Below, piece by piece: positions 42,488-50,366 of a DNA stretch of 64,000 bases (within the stretch, counting starts at the first letter, position 1; each line of letters begins with the position of its first letter). The translations under genes were made by a program, and so were the position numbers. A model generated the notes under the pieces. That model saw only the letters and a list, made by a program, of their open reading frames with translations. It was not told the DNA's origin and ran no database searches. The DNA comes from CAIKMD01 sp035605975 (GTDB lineage: Bacteria; Pseudomonadota; Alphaproteobacteria; ATCC43930; CGMCC-115725): NCBI GenBank assembly GCA_035605975.1, contig DATNGG010000070.1, forward strand, positions 34,486 through 98,485. Direction: 5' to 3'.

Positions 42488-43144
42488 ATGTCGGAGCGCG
42501 AAGCCCTCATCGCCGGGATCGTGGAGGAAACAGCGGAGACAGCGGGCCTCACCGGCCGCGCGACGCTGAGCCCGCGCGTGCTCGCAGCGTTGCGCCGCGT
42601 GCCGCGCGAGGCCTTCGTTCTCGCAGCGGACATCGCCGAGGCCTATGACAACGCGCCGCTGCCGATCGGCCATGGGCAGACCATCTCGCAGCCCTTTATC
42701 GTCGCCATCATGACCGAGCTCCTCGACATCGCGGCCGACCAGTCGGTGCTGGAGATCGGCACCGGCTCGGGCTACCAGGCGGCGATCCTCGTTGCGCTCG
42801 CGCGCCAGGTCTGGTCGGTCGAATGCGTGCCCGCCCTCGCCGAGCGGGCGCGCGCCGCCCTTGCCGAGGCCCGCTGCGCCAATGTCGAGATTCGCTGCGG
42901 CGATGGCGCGTTCGGTTGGCCCGAACACGCCCCTTATGACGCGATCATCGTCACCGCGGCAGCGCCATCGATCCCGCCGGCACTGATCGCGCAGATGAAG
43001 CCTGGCGGCCGGCTCATCGCGCCGCTCGGCAGCGCCTTCGAGACACAAAGCTTGACGCTGGTCGAGAAGCGTCCCTCGGGCGAAATCGCGCAGCGCATGA
43101 TCATGCCCGTCGCCTTCGTGCCGCTGGTGAGCGGCCGCGGCTAG
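42488..43144 (+). CDS. pcm: Protein-L-isoaspartate O-methyltransferase
   Basis: A 218-residue SAM-dependent methyltransferase that starts the repair of isoaspartyl residues in aged proteins. It shows the substrate-loop motif GQTISQPFIVAIMTELL and the SAM-binding motif I VLEIGTGSGYQAAIL, then IRCGDGAFGWPEHAPYDAII. Length and order fit Pcm. It follows the DUF3775 gene by 12 bases and converges on the TRAP binding-protein gene after only 17 bases. Confidence 0.95.
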   Translation: MSEREALIAGIVEETAETAGLTGRATLSPRVLAALRRVPREAFVLAADIAEAYDNAPLPIGHGQTISQPFIVAIMTELLDIAADQSVLEIGTGSGYQAAILVALARQVWSVECVPALAERARAALAEARCANVEIRCGDGAFGWPEHAPYDAIIVTAAAPSIPPALIAQMKPGGRLIAPLGSAFETQSLTLVEKRPSGEIAQRMIMPVAFVPLVSGRG

Positions 43145-43161
43145 AGCGTCGGGAAACGCCG

Positions 43162-44277
43162 TCAGGAACCGGAGCTGATCGCCGCGACCTCCTTGCGGAA
43201 AGCGGCCAGCACCCGCGCCCCGTCGGGCGTGCGCTTTTCCCAAGCAGCGATCACCGGCTGGATTCGCGCCATCCACATCGCTTCCTGGTCCGGGCTGAGC
43301 GGCGTGACGGTCTGATCCTTCATATGCCGGATATCGTCGATCGCCTGCCGCGTGGTGCCATCGACGAATTTGTTAAACCAGGTGGTGAAGAAGGTGCCGC
43401 TATTGACGTCGATGACGTGCTTGGCCTGGGGCGAGAGCCTCGCATAGGTCGCATTGTTCATGATGATCGCCGCCTCGACCGCGCCATAGGGCTCCAGCAG
43501 ATGGTGCCTGACGATATCGGTCAATTTGTAGCCGGTGACACCCGGCCAGCCGAGCGTGGTGCCTTGGATGGTGCCGCGCTGGAGGGCTTCATAGAGCTCG
43601 TCGAGCGGCAACGAGATCGGCACGCCGCCCAAGGCTTCGAGAGTCTCGCCGGCGATGCGGCCCTGAACGCTCAGCTTCAGGCCTTTCATATCGGCGAGGG
43701 TCTTGACCATCGGCGCCGTGTGAAAGGTGAGGTCGGGATAAATGATGAAGGCAAGCGGCTTCACCCGCTTCCACTCATTGGCGATGATGTTCTCGTCGTA
43801 GAGACGCTGCAGCGCGAGCCCGGCATCGTGCGCGTTGCGGGCAACGCCGGGCAAGGTGGCGACCTGAGTCTGAGGGAATTGCGAGGAAACCGGCCCAAGC
43901 ACGCAGAACGCGATGTCGGCGATGCCGTTCTGCACACGATCGAAGGCCGAGTGCATATCGACCAGCGAATTGCCGACAAAGACCTGTATGTGGAAAGCTC
44001 CGTCCGCCTCCTTGTTCACCTTCTGCGTCCATCCCTGGATCATTTCGGTGTACTGCACGGTGTTTGGCGGATTGGGGTAGGCAAAGCGCAGCAGGGTCGG
44101 TCCGGCCGCACAGGCAGCCGCGGAATAGGTGGCGAGCGCAGCCGCAACGGCGACGGCTTGCAGGATCGAGCGCCGCCTGCTTCCCGCCGGCGGCCGTGCG
44201 GGATCGCTTCGTGTCGCCGCGCGCGCCGGGCGCGCTGCCGCAGCATCGGACAAGTCTTTCCGCGACGTCCTCGACAT
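43162..44277 (-). CDS. TRAP transporter solute-binding protein (DctP type)
   Basis: A 371-residue periplasmic binding protein. The N-terminus has a long basic region with RRRSILQAVAVAAALA, a Tat- or Sec-type signal. The mature part is a DctP fold: LLRFAYPNPPNTVQYTEMI, AFHIQVFVGNSLVDMHSAFD and the carboxylate-binding region MKGLKLSVQGRIAGETLEAL. It would deliver an organic acid to a TRAP permease, but no dctQ or dctM gene is in the window. GGGAGGATGG precedes the ATG at 44277. Confidence 0.9.
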   Translation of the reverse strand: MSRTSRKDLSDAAAARPARAATRSDPARPPAGSRRRSILQAVAVAAALATYSAAACAAGPTLLRFAYPNPPNTVQYTEMIQGWTQKVNKEADGAFHIQVFVGNSLVDMHSAFDRVQNGIADIAFCVLGPVSSQFPQTQVATLPGVARNAHDAGLALQRLYDENIIANEWKRVKPLAFIIYPDLTFHTAPMVKTLADMKGLKLSVQGRIAGETLEALGGVPISLPLDELYEALQRGTIQGTTLGWPGVTGYKLTDIVRHHLLEPYGAVEAAIIMNNATYARLSPQAKHVIDVNSGTFFTTWFNKFVDGTTRQAIDDIRHMKDQTVTPLSPDQEAMWMARIQPVIAAWEKRTPDGARVLAAFRKEVAAISSGS

Positions 44278-44359
44278 CGTTCCATCCTCCCTTGTTGCGA
44301 CGTTTGCCCGTCGCTGAACGTTCCCGCGCGGCGCGCGCGGCCGGCGGTCCGCCGGGATC

Positions 44360-45271
44360 TTACTCCGCGGCGGCCGCCTCGCGCGCGTGTTGCGCCAGCG
44401 TGTCGGCCAATATCGGCAGCTCGACCACATAGAAAACGCCGCCGGTTTTCGATGCGATCTCGCCGACATCGGCCCCGGGCTGGATGAACATGTAGGTGCC
44501 TTCGTCAGGCGTCTGCCCGCCCTGCCAGCTCTTGCCGTCATACTCGATCGAGCCTTCGATGAGGTAGCGGATCTCCGCATCCTCCTCGCGGCGCGCCGGA
44601 ATCTTGGCGCCGGGCGCCATCCGCATGAAGCGGATGCCCGAGCCGCCGAAAGTGCCGAGACGCTTGTGCTCGACGCCATCCAAATGGCGATCGCCGATCC
44701 AAGGATGGGCTTGCGGGCGCATCACGATCGGCTTCTCGAAGCGGCCGACAGGAAAGTCGAGCCGCTTGCCGGCGACATATTCGCTGCAGGCGAGGTGACT
44801 GTCCCGGTTGATCTTGCGCCCGTCGGGGAGAACTCTCGTGCAAACACCATCAGCGAAGGTCGCGCCTTCCTCCGCGAGCGCCTTGCGCGCGTCGTGGAGC
44901 TCCTTGTGCGTGAGATAGGGAATGCCGGTGAGGCCCTGGAATTGCAGGCCGAGCCCCGTGCATTCCTCCTCTTGCAGTTGCGGTCCATAATGGACGCCTT
45001 CCGGGTAGAAACCGACCTCGCCGGCTTCGAGGAAACCGTCCTTGATCTGGCGCCGGCCGGTCATGTTGAAGCGATACTGATCGAAGATGTGCGTGTGGCG
45101 CGGCGTGCCGTAACCTTTGTCGTAGCGCCGCCAGCTCAATTCGAGCTTCACGCCGGGCACCCCTGAATCGAGGGGGAACCGCTTGCTCGCAGCGCTGCCC
45201 GCGCGGCCGACGCCGGGCGAGACCCGAAGCGGTAGATCCGCAATGTTGATAATCGTGACCGTGCGCGTCAT
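44360..45271 (-). CDS. Double-cupin-domain protein
   Basis: A 303-residue protein with two cupin-like halves. The first shows GTPRHTHIFDQYRFNMTGRR followed by GEVGFYPEGVHYGPQ; the second has the shape RFMRMAPGAKIPARREEDAE followed by GTYMFIQPGADVGE. His and Glu residues at the usual metal positions are present in the first half (PRHTH) but mostly replaced in the second. It may be a dioxygenase, isomerase or sensor of a small acid. It lies 82 bases upstream of the TRAP binding-protein gene on the same strand, so it may act on the imported substrate. Confidence 0.8.
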   Translation of the reverse strand: MTRTVTIINIADLPLRVSPGVGRAGSAASKRFPLDSGVPGVKLELSWRRYDKGYGTPRHTHIFDQYRFNMTGRRQIKDGFLEAGEVGFYPEGVHYGPQLQEEECTGLGLQFQGLTGIPYLTHKELHDARKALAEEGATFADGVCTRVLPDGRKINRDSHLACSEYVAGKRLDFPVGRFEKPIVMRPQAHPWIGDRHLDGVEHKRLGTFGGSGIRFMRMAPGAKIPARREEDAEIRYLIEGSIEYDGKSWQGGQTPDEGTYMFIQPGADVGEIASKTGGVFYVVELPILADTLAQHAREAAAAE

Positions 45272-45492
45272 TCGAGTTTCCTCCCGCCAGGATGTGCAAC
45301 GACGTCGAAATCACGCGCACTTTTTTGGTGTTTTTCGTCTTTCAGGACCGATTGTACCTAAATCTGCCTGCGCGCGAATGGCAATCGGAGTTTGCGCAAA
45401 GGTGGCTCTCGCTCGGCGCAATCCTGAGAAAGACCGCTGCGGCGACGCTGATTGTGGCTGGAAGAGGAAGTCGGAAAAGTCGGGGGAGGAAG

Positions 45493-46128
45493 TCAGCGCT
45501 TCTTGCGCGTGTGATCGGCGATGAGGCCTTCGAGCATCGCGACGAGGCGCATCGCCGGACCCTTGGGGCCGAGGCTCTGCATGCTGACGCGCGCGCCTTC
45601 GCAGAGGAGAAACATCTTGTCGGCGAGGAGATCGGGCTCGACGAGCCCCGCTTCCTCGCAAAGCCGGATGAGCCTTTCGCGATTCTGCGCCTTGTACTGC
45701 TCGATGACGCGGCGCGCGGGATGGGTCTTGTCCGCGAGCTCCGCTGCCGCATTGACGAAGGCGCAACCGCGATCCGCCTCGCTCAGCTTGAACTCGCCGA
45801 CGTGGCGCAGCCAGGTATGGAGCTGGCCGAGGGGATCGCCACGATGCGCCTCGGCGACTTCTTCCCAGGCCGCGTCGAGCTCGCCGACGAGGCCCAGCAA
45901 GCATTCCGCGATCAGCATGTCCTTCGATTCGAAATGGCGATAAAGCGTCATCTTGTTCGTGCCCGCCGCCTCGGCGATCGCCTCGACGCCGACCGCATGG
46001 ATGCCATGCCGGTAGAAGAGATCGCGGGCGACCGCCAGGATTCGCTCGCGCGGCGGCGACGGGATGGGTCGGACTTCGGTCAGCGGCTTGGTCACGAGCT
46101 TGTGCATTTCCAAAATCCCTGTTGACAT
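45493..46128 (-). CDS. TetR-family transcriptional regulator
   Basis: A 211-residue TetR repressor. The DNA-binding domain is near residues 27-75: RERILAVARDLFYRHGIHAV, then EAIAEAAGTNKMTLYRHFES. The C-terminal ligand domain is of the short type. Two starts are possible: ATG 46128, with a perfect palindrome 2 bases upstream, or ATG 46107 behind AGGGATTTTGG. The palindromes at 46131 and 46157 are likely operators for self-repression and for the divergent genes. The 220-base gap on its other side up to the cupin gene shows no recognisable element. Confidence 0.93.
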   Translation of the reverse strand: MSTGILEMHKLVTKPLTEVRPIPSPPRERILAVARDLFYRHGIHAVGVEAIAEAAGTNKMTLYRHFESKDMLIAECLLGLVGELDAAWEEVAEAHRGDPLGQLHTWLRHVGEFKLSEADRGCAFVNAAAELADKTHPARRVIEQYKAQNRERLIRLCEEAGLVEPDLLADKMFLLCEGARVSMQSLGPKGPAMRLVAMLEGLIADHTRKKR

Positions 46129-46130
46129 GT

Positions 46131-46146
46131 TACTTACCGGTAAGTA
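46131..46146. promoter_or_regulatory. Putative TetR operator, perfect palindrome
   Basis: TACTTACCGGTAAGTA is a perfect 16-base palindrome directly beside the upstream start codon of the TetR gene. Its position over the leader suggests autorepression. Confidence 0.65.
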
Positions 46147-46156
46147 CCTTACGGGT

Positions 46157-46172
46157 GTTACCGTTCAGTAAC
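46157..46172. promoter_or_regulatory. Second putative TetR operator
   Basis: GTTAC (46157-46161) and GTAAC (46168-46172) flank CGTTCA. The half-site GTTAC resembles part of the TACTTACC/GGTAAGTA palindrome 10 bases away, so this may be a second, weaker binding site. Confidence 0.5.
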
Positions 46173-46222
46173 ATAATTTATGGCGCCAAAGGCGCGGATT
46201 CAAGAGCAATGAGGAGGGTCCG

Positions 46223-46396
46223 ATGAACTGCTATGGCGAACCGAGTCTCGGCGACGCCCTCGCCGACCCGATCATCCGGGCGGTCATGGCGGCCGACCAC
46301 GTCGATCCCGACGCGCTCGCCTCGAGCCTGCGCGAGACCGCGCTGCGGGTGGGGCAAGCCGGCGGCCTCCGCCGCAAATGCGGGGGCGCGCCCTGA
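46223..46396 (+). CDS. Small conserved-looking protein, 57 residues
   Basis: A short gene with the ribosome-binding site GAGGAGGG and an ATG at 46223. The product begins MNCYGEPSLGDALADPIIRA and continues with VMAADHVDPDALASSLRE, ending in a basic, Cys-containing tail. The opening resembles small proteins I recall from other alphaproteobacteria, with no known function. It is divergent from the TetR gene across the two palindromes, so it is a likely target. The LysR gene starts either inside its end or 11 bases after its stop, so the two are probably one transcript. Confidence 0.65.
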   Translation: MNCYGEPSLGDALADPIIRAVMAADHVDPDALASSLRETALRVGQAGGLRRKCGGAP

Positions 46397-46407
46397 GCGG
46401 CGGGCCG

Positions 46408-47373
46408 ATGCGGGGGGCGCAATTCGCCGAGCTGGCGGCGTTCGTCGCCGTCGCCGATCGCGGCAATTTTTCGCGCGCCGCGGCCATTCTCGGCCTCTCG
46501 ACCTCGACTTTGAGCCAGACCATCCGCTCGCTCGAGGCGCGGCTCGGCGTGCGTCTCTTCAACCGCACGACGCGGAGCGTCGCGCTGACCGAAGCGGGCG
46601 AGCGGTTCCTGGGCCAGGTCCATCCCGCGCTCGACGAGCTTGGCCGCGCGATCGAATCGATCAGCGCGTCGCGCGACACCGCGGCCGGTGTGCTGCGCCT
46701 CTCGGTCGCGAGCCTCGCCGTCGGCCTGGTAATCGATCCGATCCTGCCGCGGTTCCGCGCCGCCTATCCCGAGGTCACGCTCGACATCATCGTCGATGAT
46801 TCGCTGGGCGATATCGTCGACGGCAAGTTCGACGCCGGCATCCGCATCGGCACGCGCATCGAGCGCGACATGATCGCGGTGCGGGTAAGCTCCGATTCGC
46901 GGCTCATCGCCGTTGCTTCGCCCGCTTACCTCGCGGCGCATCCGCGTCCGGAAACGCCGCAGGAGCTGGCGCTGCACAATTGCATCCGCTTCCGCAAGAC
47001 GACCGGCGCGGTCGATCCCTGGTCGTTCGAGAACGGCGGCGAAAAGATCGAGGTCGAGGTCGAAGGCACGCTCATCACCAACAATCTCGATCTGGTGGTG
47101 CGCGCGGCGCTCGACGGCGTCGGCATCGGCTACATGCTCGAGACCTATATGGACGCGCATATCGCCGAGGGCCGGCTCGTTCCGCTGCTGACGAGCTGGT
47201 CGCTGCCCTATGCGGGCTATCACATCTTCTATCCGAGCCGGCATCAGATGCCGGCAAAGCTCAAGGCCTTCATCGATTTCCTGCGCCTTGATGCGCGGCG
47301 CGGCGCGCCGGAGAAGCCGACCGCGCCGATGGACAATGCCGCAGCTCATGGAGTCATCCGGCTGCGGGCGTGA
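46408..47373 (+). CDS. LysR-family transcriptional regulator
   Basis: A LysR regulator of 321 residues from ATG 46408; ATG 46378, overlapping the small gene, would add ten. The winged helix is at FVAVADRGNFSRAAAILGLS followed by TLSQTIRSLEARLGVRLFNR. The effector domain follows from about residue 90, with VDDSLGDIVDGKFDAGIRIG. This subgroup often controls efflux or redox genes next to it; the emrAB pair starts about 280 bases downstream on the same strand and is a candidate target. Confidence 0.93.
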   Translation: MRGAQFAELAAFVAVADRGNFSRAAAILGLSTSTLSQTIRSLEARLGVRLFNRTTRSVALTEAGERFLGQVHPALDELGRAIESISASRDTAAGVLRLSVASLAVGLVIDPILPRFRAAYPEVTLDIIVDDSLGDIVDGKFDAGIRIGTRIERDMIAVRVSSDSRLIAVASPAYLAAHPRPETPQELALHNCIRFRKTTGAVDPWSFENGGEKIEVEVEGTLITNNLDLVVRAALDGVGIGYMLETYMDAHIAEGRLVPLLTSWSLPYAGYHIFYPSRHQMPAKLKAFIDFLRLDARRGAPEKPTAPMDNAAAHGVIRLRA

Positions 47374-47542
47374 GCCGCCGAATTGTTTGTGCTTTCCGAA
47401 CAGCCCTTGCGCTAGCGGCCCGTTATAGCGCGCCACAGCGACGCTTATATCGGACTTGAAGATCGGCCAAGCCCCGCCGCGCCAAGTGGCGCCGAGTGCA
47501 CAGCAGATTTTCGAGCAACGCCGCAGCGACGCGGATTTCCCC

Positions 47543-47606
47543 GGCTCGTCCCCCTCCCCCGGCGGCGAGCCACTGGCCCCGGCGCTTCTCCCCCAGAGCG
47601 CCGGGG
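47543..47606 (+). promoter_or_regulatory. Structured leader with terminator-like hairpin before emrAB
   Basis: In the 283-base gap before emrA, GGCTCG (47543-47548) pairs with CGAGCC (47566-47571). Then CCCCGGCGC (47577-47585) pairs with GCGCCGGGG (47598-47606), a perfect 9-bp stem followed by CTTCTTTG. It could be the terminator of the LysR transcript or an attenuator in the emrAB leader. Confidence 0.45.
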
Positions 47607-47656
47607 CTTCTTTGTCAACGGGGCTGGCCTGCGCCCGTCCCGGTTTTGGAGTGATG

Positions 47657-48778
47657 ATGAGTTCCTCAAGCGACGTCTTCGATCGGGTTCATGCCGGCAA
47701 GCTGCGAAGCCGGACGCGTCTGTTGCGGCTGGTGCGGCTGGTGCTGCTGCTGCTTCTGCCGCTTGCGGCGGTGCTCGCCGGTGCGACCTGGTATCTCGTC
47801 TCGGGCCGCTATGTCTCGACCGACGATGCCTATGTCCAGGCCGATATCGTCTCGGTCAGCAGCGACGTCGCCGGGCGAGTCACCGCGATCGAGGTTCACG
47901 ACAATGAGCGCATTCATGCCGGACAGGTTCTGTTCCGCCTCGACGATCGCCCCTATCGCATCGCCGTCGAGCATGCCGAGGCGCAGCTCGCCTCGGCGCG
48001 GCTCGAGGTCGAGGCGATGCGTGCGAGCTATCGGCAAAAGCTCGCGGAGCTGCAAGCCGCCGAGGATACATTCGGCTTCCAGCGGCGCGAATTCGAGCGC
48101 CAGCAGACGCTGCTCGCCGCCCATGTCGCCTCGCAGCGGCAATTCGACCAGGCGCGCAACAATCTCGACGCCGCTCAGGCCCAGGTCGCGTCGGCGCGCG
48201 AGCAGATCGCCAAGATTCTCGCAAGCCTCGGCGGCGACCCGAACATCGCAACCGACCGGCATCCCTTGGTCGAGCAGGCACAAGCGCGGCTCGATCAGGC
48301 AAAGCTCGATCTCTCGCATACTGTGATCGCCGCCGCGCAGAACGGCATCGTCACGCGGGTCGATAAGCTGGCCGTCGGCGATTATCTCAACGCCGCAACC
48401 GCCGCCTTCTCGCTGGTCGGCACCGACCGTCTCTGGATCGAGGCCAATTTCAAGGAGACCCAGCTCGCGCATATGCAGCCGGGGCAGAGCGCGACGATCA
48501 CCGCCGACACCTATGCCGGCCGCCAATTCTCGGGCGAGATCGCGAGCGTCAGCCCAGGCACCGGATCGCAATTCTCCGTCCTGCCGCCGCAGAACGCGAC
48601 CGGCAATTGGGTGAAAGTCGTGCAGCGCCTGCCGGTGCGCATCGCGCTTGATGCCCCGCAAGCCGCCGACGGGCTGCGCGCCGGGATGAGTGTCACCGTC
48701 GATGTCGATACCGAGCAGCGCAACCCGCTGCTCGCCCGCCTCGGCTCCGTCATCGGCAAGGCGAAGGCCGCGCCCTGA
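47657..48778 (+). CDS. emrA: Membrane fusion protein of an EmrAB-type efflux pump
   Basis: A 373-residue HlyD/EmrA adaptor. One N-terminal membrane helix (LRLVRLVLLLLLPLAAVLAG) is followed by a biotinyl-lipoyl domain (VSTDDAYVQADIVSVSSDVA), a coiled-coil hairpin (about 90-190) and a beta-barrel with LWIEANFKETQLAHMQPGQ. It links the EmrB carrier to an outer-membrane channel. Consecutive ATGs at 47654 and 47657 are possible; GGAG is better spaced for the second. emrB starts one base after its stop. No outer-membrane factor gene is adjacent. Confidence 0.93.
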   Translation: MSSSSDVFDRVHAGKLRSRTRLLRLVRLVLLLLLPLAAVLAGATWYLVSGRYVSTDDAYVQADIVSVSSDVAGRVTAIEVHDNERIHAGQVLFRLDDRPYRIAVEHAEAQLASARLEVEAMRASYRQKLAELQAAEDTFGFQRREFERQQTLLAAHVASQRQFDQARNNLDAAQAQVASAREQIAKILASLGGDPNIATDRHPLVEQAQARLDQAKLDLSHTVIAAAQNGIVTRVDKLAVGDYLNAATAAFSLVGTDRLWIEANFKETQLAHMQPGQSATITADTYAGRQFSGEIASVSPGTGSQFSVLPPQNATGNWVKVVQRLPVRIALDAPQAADGLRAGMSVTVDVDTEQRNPLLARLGSVIGKAKAAP

Positions 48779-48779
48779 G

Positions 48780-50309
48780 ATGGACCAGGCCTCGCCTCGC
48801 GCCGCGGCGCCCGCCAATCGCAGCCTCATCACCGCGCTGGTCATGCTGGCGACGATCATGCAGGTGCTCGACACCACGATCGCCAATGTGGCGCTGCCCT
48901 ATATGCAGGGCGGGCTCGCCGCCGCGCAGGATCAGATCGCCTGGGTGCTGACCTCCTACATCGTCGCCGCGGCGATCATGACGCCGATGACCGGCTGGCT
49001 CGTCGCGCGCTTCGGCCGCAAGCGCATCTTTCTCTGCTCGGTCGCCGGCTTCACCCTCGCCTCGCTGCTGTGCGGCGCGGCCGGGAGCCTCGCCGAGATC
49101 GTGCTGTTCCGCATCCTGCAAGGCGTTTTCGGCGCCGCGCTGGTGCCACTGTCGCAAGCCGTGCTGCTTGACATCAACCCGCCGGAAAAGCACGGCTCCG
49201 CCATGGCGGTTTGGGGCACCGGAATCATGGCGGCGCCGATCCTCGGCCCGACCCTCGGCGGCTGGCTGACGCAGAATTACGATTGGCGCTGGGTTTTCTA
49301 CATCAACCTGCCGCTCGGCGTGATCGCCTTTCTCGGCATTCTCGCCTTCGTGCCCGAGACCGAGATCGAGCGCCGCCCCCGCTTCGACCTCTTCGGCTTC
49401 GCGTTCCTGAGCCTCGCCATCGGCGCGTTCCAAATGCTGCTCGATCGCGGCGAGCAGAAGGATTGGTTTGGCTCGAGCGAGATCGTCATCGAAGCCGCCA
49501 TCGCCGCGCTCGGCTTGTGGATCTTCGTCTTTCACACGCTGACGACCGAACGCCCGTTTCTCAACACGGCGCTCCTGAAGGATCGCAATTTCGTCGGCGG
49601 CAACGTCTTCATGTTCATCACCAGCGCGATCATGTACGCGTCCTTGGCGCTGCTGCCGCCGCTCTTGACGATGCTCGATTATCCCATCGTCACGACGGGG
49701 CTGCTGCAAGTGCCGCGCGGGCTTACCATGATGGCGGCGATCATGCTGGTCGGGAAGCTGACCGGCCGGGTCGATTTCCGCATCCTCTTGGCCGCCGGCC
49801 TCGCCGCCACCGGCGCTTCGCTGTGGATGATGACCGGGTTCTCGCCGGAGATGGATATGCGTCCGGTGATCGTCTCCGGCTTGGTGCAGGGGCTCGGCCT
49901 CGGCCTCCTCTACGGGCCGATCAATGTTGCGGCCTTCGCCACCCTGCCGCAGCGGCTTTTGACCGAGGGGACGGCGGTCTACAGCCTCGTGCGCAATATC
50001 GGCGGCAGCGTCGGCATCTCTGTCGCCGAGACCCTGCTGGCGCGCAACATCCAGATTGCTCACGCAAGCCTCGCGCAGGACGTGACGCCCTACAATCAAG
50101 CGCTTCAGCACCACGCCGGGCTGCTGCCGATGACCAGCGATAGCGGGCTCGCCGCGCTCGACCGCTTGGTCAATTTCCAGGCGTCGATGATTTCCTATCT
50201 CGACGATTTCAAATTCATGATGATCGTCTGCCTCTTGGCCTTGCCGCTCCTGCTGTTGATGCGCGCGGCACGCAGGCCCGCCGGCAATCCGGCGATCGCG
50301 ATGGATTAG
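48780..50309 (+). CDS. emrB: DHA2-family MFS drug efflux carrier
   Basis: A 509-residue, 14-helix MFS exporter of the DHA2 (EmrB/QacA) family. It has the TM1 motif LDTTIANVALPYMQG, the loop motif GWLVARFGRKRIFL and the antiporter motif C region GTGIMAAPILGPTLGGWL. With EmrA it extrudes hydrophobic drugs or acids using the proton gradient. Its gene begins one base after the emrA stop. Regulation by the upstream LysR or TetR protein is likely but not shown. Confidence 0.94.
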   Translation: MDQASPRAAAPANRSLITALVMLATIMQVLDTTIANVALPYMQGGLAAAQDQIAWVLTSYIVAAAIMTPMTGWLVARFGRKRIFLCSVAGFTLASLLCGAAGSLAEIVLFRILQGVFGAALVPLSQAVLLDINPPEKHGSAMAVWGTGIMAAPILGPTLGGWLTQNYDWRWVFYINLPLGVIAFLGILAFVPETEIERRPRFDLFGFAFLSLAIGAFQMLLDRGEQKDWFGSSEIVIEAAIAALGLWIFVFHTLTTERPFLNTALLKDRNFVGGNVFMFITSAIMYASLALLPPLLTMLDYPIVTTGLLQVPRGLTMMAAIMLVGKLTGRVDFRILLAAGLAATGASLWMMTGFSPEMDMRPVIVSGLVQGLGLGLLYGPINVAAFATLPQRLLTEGTAVYSLVRNIGGSVGISVAETLLARNIQIAHASLAQDVTPYNQALQHHAGLLPMTSDSGLAALDRLVNFQASMISYLDDFKFMMIVCLLALPLLLLMRAARRPAGNPAIAMD

Positions 50310-50366
50310 AGCACCCGGAAAATTGACTTCGCCCTCCGTTGCCGCATCATGGCCGCGAGGGGGCCG

